Shown here: piece after piece, positions 1-10,330 of the stretch
Numbering within the stretch: the stretch's first letter is position 1
Layout of the letters: every line of letters starts with the position of its first letter
DNA from: Gerris lacustris
Lineage: Eukaryota > Arthropoda > Insecta > Hemiptera > Gerridae
Direction: 5' to 3'
Length of the DNA: 64,000 bases
Assembly: GCA_951217055.1 (NCBI GenBank)
Contig: OX578276.1
Location: forward strand, 31,829,505 to 31,893,504
Position numbers and translations under genes: made by a program
Notes under the pieces: model-generated
Told to the model about the DNA's origin: nothing
The model's input: only the letters and a program-made list of their open reading frames with translations
The model's database searches: none

Positions 1-290
1 CAAGACCTTTAGATTTATGTGTAACATGTCATAGTGACTAAAAACTTTTTTAGTCGCCCACCATAATGGCCGCCATCTTGAAAATAATAAGTGTAAAAAC
101 ACCAATAAGTATACAGTAGTCACAAGTGCCGAGATGCACCTGTGTGCCGATATAGTAGTTTATGAATTGAGTAGTAGTCCGATGTTCCTAGATATAGTAG
201 TTTATTAATTGAAATATGCCAACGGACAGACAGACAGACAGACTGAGCCGTTGTATAAGGTTTCTTTTCGTACTTCATACAGAAACCTAA
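1..290 (+). repeat. Family K repeat, partial copy
   Basis: This stretch resembles one arm of the foldback at 52219-53065: both contain an AGTC-rich block followed by GGCCGCCATCTTGAAAAT, then GCCGAGATGCACC, then GAGCCGTT and AGGTTTCTTTT. A (GACA)n microsatellite lies near 225-243, directly before a hairpin made by AGGTTTC and GAAACCT (about 259-289). A microsatellite next to a terminal hairpin is a layout shared with families A, B, H and J in this window. The left end is outside the window. Confidence 0.6.
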
Positions 291-507
291 AACTAAAAAA
301 TGAAATGAAAATACTTAATTTTATAATTCAGAGGTCCTAACATGTAAATCTATTGAAATTTCAAAATATTTCTCTTTACCATCACAATACCTTCTCTTTT
401 CAAAATATAAACCTACCTCGAATTCGAGAAAGTAAAAAACACGTGTCATTGTTCATTCAAATTTATAGCTAATATTAATTATTCGATTTTTCATTGGGGT
501 ATCATTT
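291..507. other. No recognisable feature
   Basis: AT-rich sequence. I see no coding potential or repeat boundary before the duplicated segment starts near 508. Confidence 0.4.
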
Positions 508-877
508 TTTTTTTAATATGTATGCCAAAACTTTTTTGGAAATCAGTTTTAACTCCACGCGTCTGTACATAAACTACAAACTATTTACACATTTTTTTTT
601 ACTGACATTTCGGGATTTTTGTGTTAATAGATTATTTTCTTCTACGACATAGGCTTGTCTGCAATTTGATGGCAAGAAACCCGATAACACTCAGTCAAGA
701 ATAGAAGTGTAATTTTTCTACTATGACATAGGTAGGAGTTTTTTTCAATTTTATAGCAATAAACCAAGTAATATACTCAGCCGGAAGTAGATGCTTCATA
801 TTTTTACTATGACATGGGCAGTCCTTTTTACAATTTTATTGATACCCAGCCAGATAAAGAAGAATAGTCATGAGTAC

Positions 878-998
878 CTCTTTTAACGAAGTCGAGTGCA
901 GTGATTTTGCCTATTCCAGTGTTGCTTCCTGTAATAATGGCAGTTTTGCCATCCAGCCTATTCTTGCTGTGGCATCTTTCACTCCAGAACCAGCCCAT
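878..998 (-). CDS. First coding exon of a retinol-dehydrogenase-like SDR, copy 1
   Basis: Read on the minus strand, an ATG at 998-996 opens 40 codons plus one base, ending at a GT donor (877-876). An AG preceded by a pyrimidine-rich run lies one base upstream of the ATG, so a 5' UTR intron may end there. The peptide starts MGWFWSERCH and contains LDGKTAIITGSNTGIGK. TGSNTGIG fits the TGxxxGIG cofactor-binding motif of classical short-chain dehydrogenases, and the RLDGKT lead-in is typical of retinol dehydrogenase 11-14-like proteins, membrane-associated NAD(P)-dependent oxidoreductases. The catalytic Tyr-Lys exons would lie to the left, outside the window. The family call is confident; the exact subfamily is not. 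Confidence 0.8.
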
Positions 999-1437
999 CC
1001 TGAAAACAATTACATGACCATTAATATATTTACATCATAGCCACATACAATAGTCTTTTTTTTCTCAGCAAGAACTTAAGTTATATTAAAGTTTTGGGTA
1101 AGAAGTAAGTCATAATACCATAATGTATTCGTATACTAGTCTTACAATTAGCTAACTCTGATAGCGCAGTTAGCCAACCTGTATGAAGGAACAAATAAAG
1201 CCACTAGACCTGTATGAGATACTCATTCGGTGAAATTTTTGTTTGTCTAGTTGGCCCTTCCTTCTAAACTTCAAAATCTCGAGTTCTCATTGGCTCCCCT
1301 CCACGTTTTTTCCGTTTTTCTCTCGCTTTCAGAGTAAACCATAATGGTAAGATCAGAAAAAGTACATTAAGCGTCATTATACATAAGCGTCATTAACACT
1401 AATAAAAAGTACATTAAGTAAAAAGTACATTAAGCGT

Positions 1438-1715
1438 CATTAACACTCATTTGTAGCGGAGTTTTCGACTAGTGAACTGCTCCTCCTGGACTGTAATAAA
1501 TCAGTATTGTGTAGATACTATAGTTTCGAATCAGGATTTGGGGGTGTCGAGCTGGTGATTGAAGGAATGCTTGATCAAAATTGCTCTAGACTATCAAGCG
1601 CTCCTTCAAGCCGCTTGACTCATTTAAACTTTCCATCAATCTCCGTCAAGGCTTGACTATCAATCATGCTTGACGTGATGTTTTGATCAACCGGCTTGAT
1701 CGTGTAGGGGCTGCT
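1438..1715. mobile_element. Truncated copy of the 385-bp inverted-repeat MITE
   Basis: It matches the right two thirds of the element at 7308-7692, including the terminal GATCGTGTAGGGGCTGCT. Its left terminal repeat is missing. It contains several CTTGA/TCAAG motifs that form internal inverted repeats. Confidence 0.55.
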
Positions 1716-1765
1716 TAATTCATTAGTTGTATTTTGTGCCGAATTAATTATTTCGGAAGGCGTAT

Positions 1766-3961
1766 CAGTGTCGGACTGGCCAGGTCGGCAAGTCGGCATT
1801 TGCCGAGGGCCCACGGGCTCAAGGGGCCCCAGTAAGGGCCCACGAAGTTAAACAAAATCATAGTTTTTAAAGATTTTTCTCCAATGCCGTAATCAATTCA
1901 ATTGAAATAAATTATCGATAAGCATAAATATCAAAGTAAATTCGATTAGTGGTGTAGTATGACTATTGACAAAACCATCTACGTACGTTATGAATATATG
2001 GAATGGAACTAAAACATGGATGGAAGAAACGAAGTGTGTGAGATATCGATAGTTTGAAAGAAAGACGGTGTGTGTCAACTGTTCCCCGTTCCAGCGTTTC
2101 TGTTGCAACTTATAAAATAACAAATGGCCGACGGCCGACTGTCAAGAGTCTAGACAGTAGAGTAGGCAGTATCTGTAGTTATAAACTGGTTGGTTCCTGA
2201 AATATTCGTTGATTTTTGCGATTGCTTTACAGTTCATCGATAAAATTAATAAACAGTCCAGGTCTAGTTCATCTGAATCTGGATATGATAGATAGTGGAG
2301 GACAGTAATGATGAAAATATTTCGACTCTATACATACTTAGCTTATTTTATAAGCCTAAATATCAAATGACTCTATTACCCAAATTAAAAAAATAAAATA
2401 AAAACACCCTAGGCCACTCGGGCCCCCTAATTGTAGAATATGTAATTGAAAAAACGATACTTTGAAAATTAATTAATAGATGGACCACGTATACTCATCT
2501 ATCCAATTCACGACTATAGAATCTCAGTTTGGCGGCCTGACGCTGGTGACACTGAATCTTTTAACAATCTATTTTTAGCAATCTGTGTCTTGTTAATATC
2601 AAAAATAAGACATTCTTTTGAAAAACTCACGTTGAACAGTTTACAGAACATTGTAAGAAGAAAACAAATGACAGAACTTAAGAAGTAAGAATTGCCGGGG
2701 AGTAAGAAGTAAGAAGAAACATTATTGTCTAAAACTTGTAACAATAAATTAATAAAGACTACAGGCAACATTAAGAGGAAAGTATTTTTAAAAGATTTAT
2801 CTTCAGTTTGATAATCGATTCTACACAAGATATGGCAGTCATGAACGAACTGGCTACCTGTGTTCAGTAAGTAGAGCTAGGTAAGGTCTATGAGAGACTT
2901 CTTGACTTGTGTGTCGTGTGTCGTACTACATTCCAGTGGGAAAACATTTTTGGCCACAAAAAATTAAACTAGATTTAACGAACTATGAAATCTCTCTGAC
3001 AGATGTAGCAGCTTGTTCTTTTGATGAAGCTGTCAACATGAAAGGTTGTTATTGCGTTATAATAGGCTACAAGCTCATCGCTCATCTGAAGAAAGAAAAC
3101 CCGAATTCGATATACACCCCCTGAATAATTTAAATCTAATGGTTATGATTCTACACTGATTTATCTTAAGGGCGAAAACGTATTTGGTCTGAAGGAATAA
3201 ATGGCTTGTTTCCTCAGTCAGTCCTAAAAAATAATTCATTTTTGGAAAGAAAACGCCAACAGTCATCAAGAAATACCATATAGACTACAAAAAATTGGCG
3301 CTACAAGATAGTAATGCAGGCAAAAATAATTTAGTTCAATAATTGATTTTGAACCATTTTCTGACGATTTTGACTGGTATTCTCTCGTCCAGGAATTTGT
3401 AAGTTATTTAATACTAATGAAATGTAAAAAGGGACTTAAACCAAAAATATTAACAAACGTGAAATAATAGATGCAATTGCGAGAGAAAATGTACAAGAGA
3501 TGTAAGAAGATGTACAAGAGACGAACTTAGGAAAAATCTAATGATGTGAATATCTTTTAACTATGTAAAGAAATTAAAAAAAAAAAAAATATTTCAAGCA
3601 CAGTCAGTTTCATTGTATTATGTAAGCCTACATTATTATTATTGCCCCCTTCAAAGTAATTTTCTTCAAATCAAGTTTGATTTTTCAATTATTATACATT
3701 GACATTATGTTGCAAAAAATGTATTAAAATTAGATTCTTACATTAAATAAAATGATATAACCATTCCCTCTTCTAAAAAAAAATAATAAAAAATGTATTG
3801 TTACCTAAGAAGGGCATATGATGTCATATTTAATTTTTGATAAATAATCCTCTACAAAATTAAAATTACCATGATGTATATTCAGTATAAAAATTAAAAC
3901 ATGGGAGAGGGCCCACGACTAAATTTTGCCGAGGGCCCAGAAAGCTGCCAGTCCGACACTG
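1766..3961 (+). mobile_element. hAT-type DNA transposon, decayed, with 8-bp target duplication
   Basis: The ends are a 15-bp perfect terminal inverted repeat, CAGTGTCGGACTGGC at the left and its reverse complement at the right. The flanks are the 8-bp direct repeat AGGCGTAT (1758-1765 and 3962-3969). An 8-bp duplication with CAGTG termini is diagnostic of hAT elements. The insertion split the family G leader ORF of copy 1; the corresponding site in copy 2 (about 7735-7745) is uninterrupted. Length is 2,196 bp. Only a fragment of transposase is recognisable (2909-3124). Confidence 0.9.
2909..3124 (+). pseudogene. hAT transposase fragment (ZMYM1/Tip100-like)
   Basis: A 71-codon open stretch inside the hAT element contains CSFDEAVNMKGCYCVI followed by KKENPNSIYTP. 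This resembles the block C-x-x-x-(Y/F)-D-x-A-x-N-M-x-G in the RNase H-like core of Tip100/ZMYM1-type hAT transposases, whose aspartate is part of the catalytic fold. The reading frame closes right after the block, where a CxxH segment would be expected. No intact DDE core or C-terminal dimerisation domain is visible nearby, so this is a relic. Confidence 0.6.
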
Positions 3962-3964
3962 AGG

Positions 3965-4009
3965 CGTATAATTCTCCTCATTTTCTTCATTATCACTTAA
4001 ATCACTCAT
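3965..4009 (-). pseudogene. Family G leader ORF, copy 1, split by hAT
   Basis: An ATG at 4009-4007 (minus strand) opens a short acidic leader, MSDLSDNEENEENYTP, which is interrupted at 3961 by the hAT element and resumes at 1765 with PSEIINSAQNTTNEL. It is the counterpart of the leaders at 7782, 11527 and 18542. Acidic leaders followed by a KERYE-like segment occur in insect Crypton-like tyrosine-recombinase ORFs, but too little is left here for a firm call. Confidence 0.4.
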
Positions 4010-4080
4010 TGTTTGTCTAAAAACTCGATATAAACAGTTACTTTAATCTAAAAAAAATTACTTTACATTTATATTTTTTG

Positions 4081-4772
4081 CTTCCGAGCTTATCATAAGG
4101 CGGAAGCCAAAAATGGCTTCAAACAAAAATGGCATGAAACAAAAATGTTCCCTGATGTCTGAAACGGATTTCTGTCTTGGAATTTTTGAAATCTGAGACT
4201 TAAAATATTTTCGTTCTTCAGAACGATCACATAGCTTCCGCCTTATGATAAGCTTGGAAGCAATGTGATCGTTCTGAAGAACGAAAATATTTTATGTCTC
4301 AGATTTCAAAAATTCCAAGACAGAAGTACGTTTCAGACATCAGGAAACATTTTTGGTTTCATGCCTGTCTGTCGCTCAATATTTGCAAACCAATACATAT
4401 ATTAAAAACTATACGTCAGATTTTAAAAAAAACGTGCGCTAGTTTGTTTCTTTTTTACATGCGCACAGACATACATTTATTTACACATATGGCTTCAAAA
4501 GTACTCATCTGATTTGTATGAAACTTTTATAGTTTATCGAAAGTGACCCTCAGATAGCCCCAGATTAATTTCAACCGTCTGCGCTCTTTAACTTTTGCTA
4601 AATCGTTACTTTAATTTATGTAAAATATCAAAGCAATTTTGAAAGATTAAAAAAACGGGGGAAAAATTAAACAAATTAGACAACAATAGCTTGTAAAAGC
4701 ATAAAATCAATAAACTACGTAATAGGATGCAAAAAAGCTATGTGCCACAACAATTGACAATCTATTTTATAA
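4081..4772. repeat. Family A repeats, head-to-head pair sharing a hairpin
   Basis: A hairpin end (GCTTCCG...CGGAAGC type) at 4081-4108 is followed by a short copy running towards a second hairpin at about 4232-4258, after which a longer copy runs away in the opposite direction to CAATTGACAATCTATTTTA near 4770. Motifs shared with other copies are CGTTCTGAAGAACGAAAATA, CAAAAATTCCAAGACAGAA and CATCAGGAAACATTTTTGG. The copy ends at an AT-rich segment also present in copy 2 of the duplication. Confidence 0.65.
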
Positions 4773-5000
4773 ACTAATATATTTTCTAATTTTAATAATA
4801 TTTTCTAATATTGTTTTTCTAAGTATAATAATTTCTAATCTCATTTCTAATTATAATGCATAATTCTAATCATATCTTAACTTATTTTATAAACCGAATT
4901 TATGAACTCAGCCGATATTAAATCGCTTTCGAGCTTATTACAAAGTTAATGAATCATTGTGATCATTTTGAAGTACGAAAATTTGTTTCTTCCTTATTCA

Positions 5001-5200
5001 NNNNNNNNNNNNNNNNNNNNNNNNNNNNNNNNNNNNNNNNNNNNNNNNNNNNNNNNNNNNNNNNNNNNNNNNNNNNNNNNNNNNNNNNNNNNNNNNNNNN
5101 NNNNNNNNNNNNNNNNNNNNNNNNNNNNNNNNNNNNNNNNNNNNNNNNNNNNNNNNNNNNNNNNNNNNNNNNNNNNNNNNNNNNNNNNNNNNNNNNNNNN
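5001..5200. other. Assembly gap (200 N)
   Basis: Two hundred undetermined bases. The round number suggests a placeholder rather than a measured length. It lies where duplication copy 1 would end, so a collapsed or unresolved repeat is likely. Confidence 0.95.
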
Positions 5201-5263
5201 CACAGGAAAAATATACAGAAGTTCATAATTAGATTTGCGCATGCGCAATTCGAAAAAATGGGG

Positions 5264-6040
5264 TAAACTCAAAAATTTATATTTTTTTAAATTTTTGAGT
5301 AGGGTATCAAATGAAAGCTGCTGAAGAGTAGGGCACAAATATATATATGATTTTTTCAATGTTGCTTTCCTTATTGGTTTAATAAATCAAAAAATACCCC
5401 AAAAAAAATTCCACCCCCCCCCCCCCAACCACTATAGATCGGCTGGCGCTAAAATTTTGAAATGATTCATGCTAATATCTTATTGTGGGGAGATGAAAAT
5501 TCCGGGAGTTCATCCCAAATTTTCAAAAATTTATTTTTTTTAAATTTTGAGTTGGGTATTAAATGAAAGCTTCTAAAGAGTAGGACACAAATATATATAT
5601 GCTTTATTAAAATTTGCATTCCTTATAGGGGAAAAAAATCAAAATATACCCCAAAAAAATTCCCCCCCCCCCCCGAACCACTATAGATCGGCTGGTGCTA
5701 AAATTTCGAAATAATTCATACTAATACCTTTTAGTGGGGCGATGATATTTCCGGGAGTTCATTCCCAGGTTTTAAAAATTACCAATTTTGTGAGCGAAAA
5801 TTTGGAGTGCGCCCAAAATTTTATTTTTTAAAAATTTTGAGTTGGGTATCAAATGAAAGCTGCTGAAGAGTAGGATACAAATATATATTTGCTTTTTTAA
5901 ATTTTTAATTCTTTATTGGTTTTATAAGTCAAAATATACCCCCAAAAAATCCCCCCCCCCAAATTTTATATAATGGCTGGTCTTAAAATTTTGAAATGAT
6001 TCATGGTTACACCGTATGGTTGGGCGATGAAAAGTTTCTA
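5264..6040. repeat. Family D tandem repeat, three diverged units of about 250-290 bp
   Basis: Three units each contain GGGTATCAAATGAAAGC, AAGAGTAGG, ACAAATATATAT, a poly(C) run, CTATAGATCGGCTGG (degenerate in unit 3), and ATGATTCATG. Anchor positions are 5299, 5551 and 5841, giving spacings of 252 and 290 bp. Poly(C) runs mark the same place in each unit. There is no coding potential. Confidence 0.8.
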
Positions 6041-6085
6041 AAAAATGTAATTTATCTTGTCGTTATTACCTATAAAAAACATTGT

Positions 6086-6175
6086 GACCTCCCGGGGGAT
6101 CGAACCCGGGACCCTTAGGATCGAAGAAAAAAGATCATAATTACATAACGGGTATGCTTAATCATCTACAAAACC
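6086..6175 (-). mobile_element. tRNA-derived SINE head
   Basis: On the minus strand an A-box-like TAGATGATTAAGC (6168-6156) is followed by a B box GGTTCGATCCC (6106-6096) inside a T-arm-like CCCGGG context. The spacing fits a tRNA gene, but there is no acceptor stem and the anticodon arm is not regular. It is therefore better read as the 5' head of a tRNA-derived SINE with an internal Pol III promoter than as a functional tRNA. Confidence 0.55.
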
Positions 6176-6587
6176 CTAAAAAGTACTTGGACGCAAGTAC
6201 TTCCCTGTGATTTTTTTTTAATATGTATGCCAAAACCTTTTTGGAAATCAGTTTAAGCTCCACGCGTCTGTGCAGACATAAACTACAAACTATTTACACA
6301 CTTTTTTTTTACTGACTTTTTGGGAATTTTGTGTAAATAAATTATTTTCTTCTACGACATACCATAGGCTTTTCTGCAATTTTATGGTAAGAAATCCGAT
6401 AACACTTAGCCAAGAATAGAAGTGTAATTGTTTTACTATGACATAGGTAGGCTTTTTTTTGTTGCAATTTTATAGTAAGAACCCTAATAATACTCAGCTA
6501 GAAGTAGAAGTTTCATTTTTTTACTATGACATGGGTTTACAATTTTATTGATACCCAGCCAGATAAAGAAGAATAGTCATGAGTAAC

Positions 6588-6708
6588 CTCTTTTAACGAA
6601 GTCGAGTGCAGTGATTTTGCCTATTCCAGTGTTGCTTCCTGTAATTATGGCAGTTTTGCCATCCAGCCTATTCTTGCTGTGGCATCTTTCACTCCAGAAC
6701 CAGCCCAT
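6588..6708 (-). CDS. First coding exon of a retinol-dehydrogenase-like SDR, copy 2
   Basis: The ATG is at 6708-6706 (minus strand) and the 40-codon peptide is the same as in copy 1, including TGSNTGIG; the one difference I noted, an Ile codon, is silent. The donor is GTTACTC instead of GTACTC, still with GT. I found no following dehydrogenase exons between here and copy 1 (about 5.6 kb), although a long intron reaching past copy 1 is possible. It could be an alternative first exon, a tandem gene duplicate with missing exons, or an orphan duplicate. The intact frame argues for recent duplication or constraint. Confidence 0.75.
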
Positions 6709-7307
6709 CCTGAAAACAATTATATGACCATTAATATATTTACATCATAGCCACATACAATAGTCTTTTTTTTTTCTCAGCAAGAACTTAAGTTATATTA
6801 AAGTTTTGGGTAAGAAGTAAGTCATAATACCATAATGTATTCGTATACTAGTCTTACAATTAGCTAACTCTGATAGCGCAGTTAGCCAACCTGTATGAAG
6901 GAACAAATAAAGCCACTAGGCCTGTATGAGATACTCATTCGGTGAAATTTTTGTTTGTCTAGTTGGCCCTACCTTCTAAACTTCAAAATCTCGAGTTCTC
7001 ATTGGCTCCCCTCCACGTTTTTTCCGTTTTTCTCTCGCTTTCAGAGTAAACCATAATGGTAAGATCAGAAAAAGTACATTACGCGTCGAGTGCGGAAAGT
7101 AGCATTTAGCATGCGAGTGTGGAGTTTGCACCCGAGTGACAGCGAGGGTAGTAAAACCACACAAGCAAAGCAAAATGCAGTTTTCGCACGAGATGCGTAC
7201 CGTATTTTATCTACGACTGTGGATTTTAATAATAAATACAGAAAAAAAATGTAATAAACTTCCTGTACGTAAGTATGTATTTCTCTTTTGATTTAAGATG
7301 ACATTAA

Positions 7308-7692
7308 AGCAGCCCCTACACGATCAAGCCGCTTGATCAAAAACATCGCGTCAAGCTGATTGACAAGAGCTTCAAGCCGCCTTAGGGCGCATCAAGCATC
7401 CCATTAATCTTTTCATCAACACTCATTTGTAGCGGAGTTTTCGACTAGTGAACTGCTCCTCCTAGACTGTAATAAATCAGTATTGTGTAGATACCATGGT
7501 TTCGAATCAGGATTCGGGGTGTCGAGCAGGTGATTGACGGAATGCTTGATCAAAATTGTTCTAGACTATCAAGCCGCTTGACACATTCAAATTCTCCATC
7601 AATCTCCGTCAAAGCTTGACTATCAATCATGTGTTGATACCATTGCTTGATGCGATGTTTTGATCAAGCGGCTTGATCGTGTAGGGGCTGCT
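7308..7692. mobile_element. 385-bp MITE with long terminal inverted repeats
   Basis: The left end AGCAGCCCCTACACGATCAA and the right end are reverse complements over about 35 bp, with one or two differences. The family G copies at 11440 and 18450 show the uninterrupted site (GGCATTAATTCATTAG). A TTA or TAA target duplication would fit that comparison and suggests a Harbinger-type origin, but the exact 3-bp boundary is ambiguous. Confidence 0.7.
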
Positions 7693-7734
7693 TATTTCAT
7701 TAGTTGTATTTTGTGCCGAATTAATTATTTCGGA

Positions 7735-7782
7735 AGGCGTATAATTCTCGTAATTTTCTTCATTATCACTTAAATGACTCAT
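7735..7782 (-). pseudogene. Family G leader ORF, copy 2
   Basis: The ATG at 7782-7780 opens MSHLSDNEENYENYTP, followed by SEIINSAQNTTNE and then a run into the MITE end. It is uninterrupted where copy 1 carries the hAT. The distal coding part is missing, so it cannot make a full protein. Confidence 0.4.
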
Positions 7783-7874
7783 TGTTTCTCTAAAAACCCG
7801 ATAAAAACAGTTACTTTAATTAAAAAAACAGCAAATTAGAATGTAAACAAACTCGCTAATCGTGCGTAAAGATA

Positions 7875-7922
7875 AAGAATTCCTATTATTTCCGACCTAG
7901 GGCGGAAAAAAGAGGAATTCTT
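7875..7922. repeat. Degenerate palindrome of family G
   Basis: AAGAATTCCT and AGGAATTCTT lie in inverted orientation around a CCTAGG centre, with several mismatches in the arms. It corresponds to the perfect 50-bp palindrome at 11631-11680. Confidence 0.7.
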
Positions 7923-8635
7923 CACGTCATTATAAACGCGCATGCGCAATGAATACAGCTACGAAAAGAATCACTTTCTATGCATCTAAACAGAGATATA
8001 ATGTTTATATTTGATATCAATCGTAAATAAAAGTACATTATGCTGATTTACATTCCTGCTTCAGAATAAAACAATATTTATTGATAATATATTCTCTAAT
8101 TGAAATGCAATCTTTCAAAATAACTTTTTTTAAAAAATTGGTGATACTAGAGGCCAAAATGGGTAAGACCCAGCTAGAAGCATCACTACCACTATTGTGG
8201 TGAATGGATAAATACGAGCAGAATGTCGATTCTCATCGACACACTCACAATGTTCATTCGGATTTTCAATTAGGCGCCTGTATATTTAAAAAATATTAAA
8301 AATAATTAATATAAAAATGCAATTTTTCAAAACTGGTCTTATTTTCAACTTTTTTTTTTTTTGGTTTCTGTATTCTTCACCTTAGCTGTATCTATGTGCA
8401 TTATTTGGGGAAGATTAAATGACGGGAAGTGGTTCAAAATTGGGAAACGGAAATGTGCGATGAAACAAAGCAAATTAATATAAGACCAGTAATGAAATTG
8501 AATCGATCAGTGCCATATAATTTGGACTGGTCTTTTTATATCCATCCCTGTGCTAAATGTTAATACTAAATCGAGTGGAAGTGGAAAAAAATATATTTCA
8601 ATTGAAGCATTTTCTTTTTACATTTATACTTTTTG

Positions 8636-8906
8636 CTTCCGAGCTCACCAAAGGTAACGGAAGCTATGTGATCGTTCTGTAGAACGAAAATATTCTATGT
8701 TTCCGATTTCAAAAATTCCAACACAGAAATGCGTTTCAGAGACCAGGGAACATTTTTGGTTTAGTGTCTGTCTGTCGGTCTGTCGCAAAGCAATTTTGAC
8801 AAATTAAAAAAAGTAGACAATATATAGGTTGTAAAAGCATAAAATCAATAAAGTACGTAATAGGATGCGAGGAAGCTATGTGCCACACCAATTGACAGTC
8901 TATTTT
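8636..8906 (-). repeat. Family A repeat, short copy
   Basis: It runs from the hairpin end (GCTTCCGAGCTCACC...GGTAACGGAAGC) through CTGTCTGTCGGTCTGTCG to GAAGCTATGTGCCACACC and GACAGTCTATTTTA. The middle is deleted relative to the copy of about 590 bp at 38312-38905. It belongs to duplication copy 2 and corresponds to 4260-4772. Confidence 0.75.
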
Positions 8907-9010
8907 ATAAACTACTCTATTTTTTAATTTTAATAATGTTTTCTAATCTCATTTCTAATTATAATACATAATTCTAATTATATCTTAACTTATTTTATAA
9001 ACCGAATTTA

Positions 9011-10039
9011 AGGTGGGATTCCTATGCTGCGTCTGACGCATGCGTCTAACGCACGCGTCAGACGCAGTGCGGCTGACGCAGGTTAGAGGGTTTCCTATGA
9101 ATACGTTCAATTGATCTGCGGCCTCGGTAGTGAGAGGGTGACAATAATGAGTGTCCGCGATTTGCTCTTCTATTTGAACTTAAAAGAGATTGAAGACAAA
9201 GACATTTTACTGGAACTAATAAGTCAGGCTAATGCTGCTGCACACCCTATTTTCAAATCAAAAATATTTGAGGAAGGTTGTTTTGAGACACGTATCAATC
9301 GGCACTTGTTAAAGGCTGAGAAAAAATTTCGGGAATATTTCAGGCAAAACAACGCAGTTCAGCTACATTCTCGATCTCGTAAAAGAAAAAAAAGAAAATA
9401 AATAACAGAAAATTTTGAAACAATATCCACCAACTTTTCATGTTCCTCAACTTTAAACAGTGCTTTATCCAACATAACTGATTTGATTAAAAAACGGTAG
9501 ATAAGCACTTGAACACCCACCTATTTATAATTGTCCGATGGACTTTTTCCGATGGGCCGTTTCTTTTTTTCTCTTTTCTTTTCTTAAACTGTTCCTTTCT
9601 ACAATTTAACAACTTTTAACCTGGCACCGTTTCGGTAAAATAAATAGTTTTTTAAAAATATATTTATATAAATATCCACTCACGTATATACGGGAAATAT
9701 TGAGAACCAAGGGGTTTATTAAGGATGGGGGATTACATATGTATTTAAGAAAACGATGTATTTAATTTAACGAAATGGTGGCTGATTAAAAATTGTAAAA
9801 AGGAATAGTTTAAAAAATAACCGAATTCAATCGGACAATTATAAAGTGGGTGTTAGAGTACATATTTACGACCTGTTATCTCCTTCGCGTCTGCGTCTAC
9901 ACTGCTCTCGAACCAGTACGGCCGCACGACCAGAGCGACCCAGCGTCAGCCGCATGCGTCTGACGCACCATAGGAATCCCTCCCATTGAATTACATTATA
10001 GCAGTGCTCTGCGTCAGACGCAGCATAGGAATCCCACCT
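9011..10039 (+). mobile_element. Harbinger-like non-autonomous element, TTA target duplication
   Basis: The ends are a terminal inverted repeat of about 30 bp, AGGTGGGATTCCTATGCTGC and its reverse complement, rich in TCTGACGCA repeats. Both sides have TTA (9008-9010 and 10040-10042), the TWA target of PIF/Harbinger elements. The paralogous segment at about 4895-4920 reads AACCGAATTTATGAACTCAG without the element, close to an empty site. Extra copies of the GACGCA motif lie inside both ends. Length is 1,029 bp. Confidence 0.85.
9111..9401 (+). pseudogene. N-terminal Harbinger transposase-like ORF fragment
   Basis: A 96-codon ORF lies just inside the left terminal repeat of the 9011-10039 element. 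It contains FETRINRHLLKAEKKFREYF, like the segment before the DDE core of PIF/Harbinger transposases (often ...FREYFRM). It ends in a basic tail, SRSRKRKKRK. No DDE catalytic core follows before the right end, so at most a truncated N-terminal protein could be made. An intact ORF in a deleted element could be chance preservation or a small DNA-binding product. The annotated start is the first in frame, and a second methionine in TIMSVRD is equally possible. Confidence 0.5.
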
Positions 10040-10330
10040 TTATAGTACCGAACTCAGCAGATTAAATCTCTTCTGAGCTTTTAACAAAGTTAACGAATAA
10101 TTGTGATCATTCTGAAGAACAAAACTTTGTTCTGTTCATATTCAAAATGTCCTAAACAAATATCCATCTTAGGCGGCCCATATCAACCATTATTTTTACG
10201 AACCTCCACATCTAAAAAATTACTTGTCCGATTTTAATAAAATTTGGATCATCATATCACGACAAAATTATCCTGCAGAAGTTTCCATAATTATATCAAC
10301 CCACTGACATCTTGCTCTTGCACACACACA

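Larger units (their letters stand above)
508..5000 (+). repeat. Segmental duplication, copy 1
   Basis: The sequence from 508 matches 6209 onward at high identity by eye. The match includes a dehydrogenase exon, an inverted-repeat element remnant, a family G leader ORF and a family A repeat, in the same order. Relative to copy 2 it lacks the blocks corresponding to about 7072-7413 and 7830-8610, and it carries an extra hAT element at 1766-3961. The right end is hidden by the assembly gap. Copy 2 begins about 5.7 kb downstream in the same orientation. Confidence 0.8.
7072..7930 (-). repeat. Family G element, copy in duplication copy 2
   Basis: It begins at GTACATTACGCGTCGAG and includes an imperfect inverted repeat of about 40 bp (arms near 7087-7125 and 7150-7190), the MITE at 7308-7692, a leader ORF starting at 7782, and a terminal near-palindrome at 7875-7922. 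The order matches the copies at 11211-11800 and 18228-18790 apart from the inserted MITE. Confidence 0.65.
6209..10158 (+). repeat. Segmental duplication, copy 2
   Basis: This is the second copy of the segment starting at 508. It begins at the shared poly(T)-AATATGTATGCCAAAAC boundary and ends near ATATTCAAAATG, opposite the assembly gap of copy 1. It keeps blocks missing from copy 1 (about 7072-7413 and 7830-8610) and carries a Harbinger-like insertion at 9011-10039 that copy 1 lacks. The two copies have therefore evolved independently after duplication. Confidence 0.8.

Noticed and set aside
2514..2828. Minus-strand 104-codon ORF with hydrophobic segments
   Set aside because: It lies inside the decayed hAT element; hydrophobicity follows from AT-rich composition and no family motif is seen.
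4949..5359. Open frames spanning the N gap
   Set aside because: They are open only because undetermined bases do not contain stops.
6086..6175. Functional tRNA gene
   Set aside because: A and B boxes are present, but acceptor and anticodon stems cannot be formed; a SINE head explains it better. The same holds for 37883-37949 and 44299-44390.
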